36,711 bases of DNA from Prevotella conceptionensis 9403948 (GTDB taxonomy: Bacteria; Bacteroidota; Bacteroidia; Bacteroidales; Bacteroidaceae): assembly GCF_000312305.1 (NCBI RefSeq), contig NZ_HE999449.1, positions 41,862-78,572 of the forward strand, given 5' to 3'. How positions within the stretch are numbered: position 1 is the first letter of the stretch; every line of letters starts with the position of its first letter. Of the stretch, positions 36,006 to 36,711 are shown piece after piece. The position numbers and the translations under genes are program-made. The notes below the pieces were generated by a model. That model did no database searches. It saw only the letters and a list, made by a program, of their open reading frames with translations, and was not told the DNA's origin.

Positions 36006-36032
36006 CGCTTTTCTCTCACCTCCTTTGCGTTT

Positions 36033-36710
36033 TTATTGTTCCATCAGGTCCTCTCCCCAATGTGTTTTGGCCTCGCGCTCTTCCCTTTCGCGTATCTCTT
36101 TGGCCTTCTTGGGGTAGAAAATCATGCGCAACGACTGATTATAGTTAAAGTAATTCCACATCCAATTGAGCAAAACCACCATCTTGTTGCGTACGCCTAA
36201 GATGGAACGGAGGTGCACAACAAGCCACATGAACCATGCCCCAAAGCCTTTCATCTTTATTTTAGCAAACTCGGCCACGGCTTTGTTGCGACCAACGGTG
36301 GCCATTGCGCCAAGGTTTTTATAGCGGAAAGGGCTTAACGGCTTTGCCTTTGCCATGCGTTTCAGGTTTTTAGCCAGGTTTTTACCCTGCTGAATGGCCA
36401 CTTGTGCCAATTGCGGATGCCCATTGGGATAGTCTTTATCGCCTTCAACAATACATTGGTCGCCAATGCAGAACACGTCTTCAAGTCCCTCAACCCGGTT
36501 GAAAGTGTCCACCTTAATGCGCCGTCCACGACCTAAATGGCCGGCATCCAGGTTTCCAACGCACTGTCCAGCCACGCCGCTTACCCAAATAAACGTGCGA
36601 GTAGATATAGAAGAGCCATCGGCCAGCATCACCTTATGGTCCTTATAGTCGGTCACCATCTTGTTAAGCAAGATGTTTACGCCCATTTCGCGCAGATATT
36701 TCTCCACAGC
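36033..36710 (-). CDS. NADH dehydrogenase type II (FAD-dependent), C-terminal part
   Basis: The gene runs off the end of the window; the frame is open to the edge (AVEKYLREMGVNILL). The 226 visible residues match the C-terminal half of NDH-2: the TFIWVSGVAG and VFCIGDQCIVEG blocks (FAD-binding GD), HPQLAQVAIQQGKNLAKNLK, PFRYKNLGAMATVGRNKAVA and the membrane-binding C-terminal region (FMWLVVHLRSILGVRNKM, LNWMWNYFNYNQSLR), ending in a charged tail (REREEREAKTHWGED). The enzyme passes electrons from NADH to quinone without pumping protons, and here would reduce menaquinone made via MenA. Confidence 0.92.
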   Translation of the reverse strand, partial: AVEKYLREMGVNILLNKMVTDYKDHKVMLADGSSISTRTFIWVSGVAGQCVGNLDAGHLGRGRRIKVDTFNRVEGLEDVFCIGDQCIVEGDKDYPNGHPQLAQVAIQQGKNLAKNLKRMAKAKPLSPFRYKNLGAMATVGRNKAVAEFAKIKMKGFGAWFMWLVVHLRSILGVRNKMVVLLNWMWNYFNYNQSLRMIFYPKKAKEIREREEREAKTHWGEDLMEQ

Positions 36711-36711
36711 C

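Overview
The window looks like a chromosomal stretch from a Prevotella-like member of the Bacteroidales. The evidence is the mix of genes (type II pantothenate kinase, DUF349 repeat protein, AspT/YidE-type transporter, C10 peptidase, Bacteroidetes-type LysS with a C-terminal extension, DUF4738 lipoprotein), the lack of Shine-Dalgarno sequences before most genes, and several promoters of the Bacteroidetes form TTTG-N19/20-TAnnTTTG. No rRNA, tRNA, insertion sequence, prophage or CRISPR array was seen.

Layout. 1-2024 (+): the end of a cobalamin lower-loop assembly cluster, cobT (cut by the window edge), cobS (one-base frameshift) and cobC. 2214-3770 (+): a DUF438/hemerythrin/PAS/DUF1858 sensor-like protein with a 14-bp palindrome in its promoter. 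4117-11384 (-): a tightly packed seven-gene run, rfbC, ugd, a DUF4738 lipoprotein, ligA (one-base frameshift), a B3/4-domain protein, coaW and menA, with a good promoter before rfbC. 11385-12934: 1.5 kb of repeat-rich non-coding DNA. 12935-17877 (-): sppA, lpxK, pnp, thiL. 18537-20096 (-): a secreted C10 cysteine peptidase. 20748-25303 (+): corA, a five-repeat DUF349 protein and an AspT-type transporter ending at a strong terminator. 25304-27018: a second repeat-rich gap. 27019-29268 (-): an ECF sigma factor, a membrane anti-sigma-like protein, a small secreted protein and a predicted outer-membrane barrel. 29763-35882 (-): lysS, gpsA, a GxxExxY protein, pgi, a HAD phosphatase and a DUF4180 protein. 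36033-36711 (-): the C-terminal part of a type II NADH dehydrogenase.

Most of the window is housekeeping: cofactors (B12, CoA, menaquinone, thiamine), envelope (LpxK, Ugd, RfbC, SppA), DNA ligation, purine salvage, glycolysis/gluconeogenesis, phospholipid precursor synthesis and translation. The accessory signals worth attention are: (i) a GxxExxY gene bracketed by inverted copies of a ~26-bp repeat and sitting inside the lysS-gpsA-pgi cluster; (ii) two arrays of one 22-bp repeat family in opposite orientation 13.6 kb apart; (iii) an uncharacterised four-gene ECF sigma operon; (iv) a corA leader with a 12-codon ORF and a 10-bp stem ending three bases before the start codon; (v) palindromes before the DUF438 gene and before the ECF operon. 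The frameshifts in cobS and in ligA (normally an essential single-copy gene) are most easily explained as sequencing errors but need checking.
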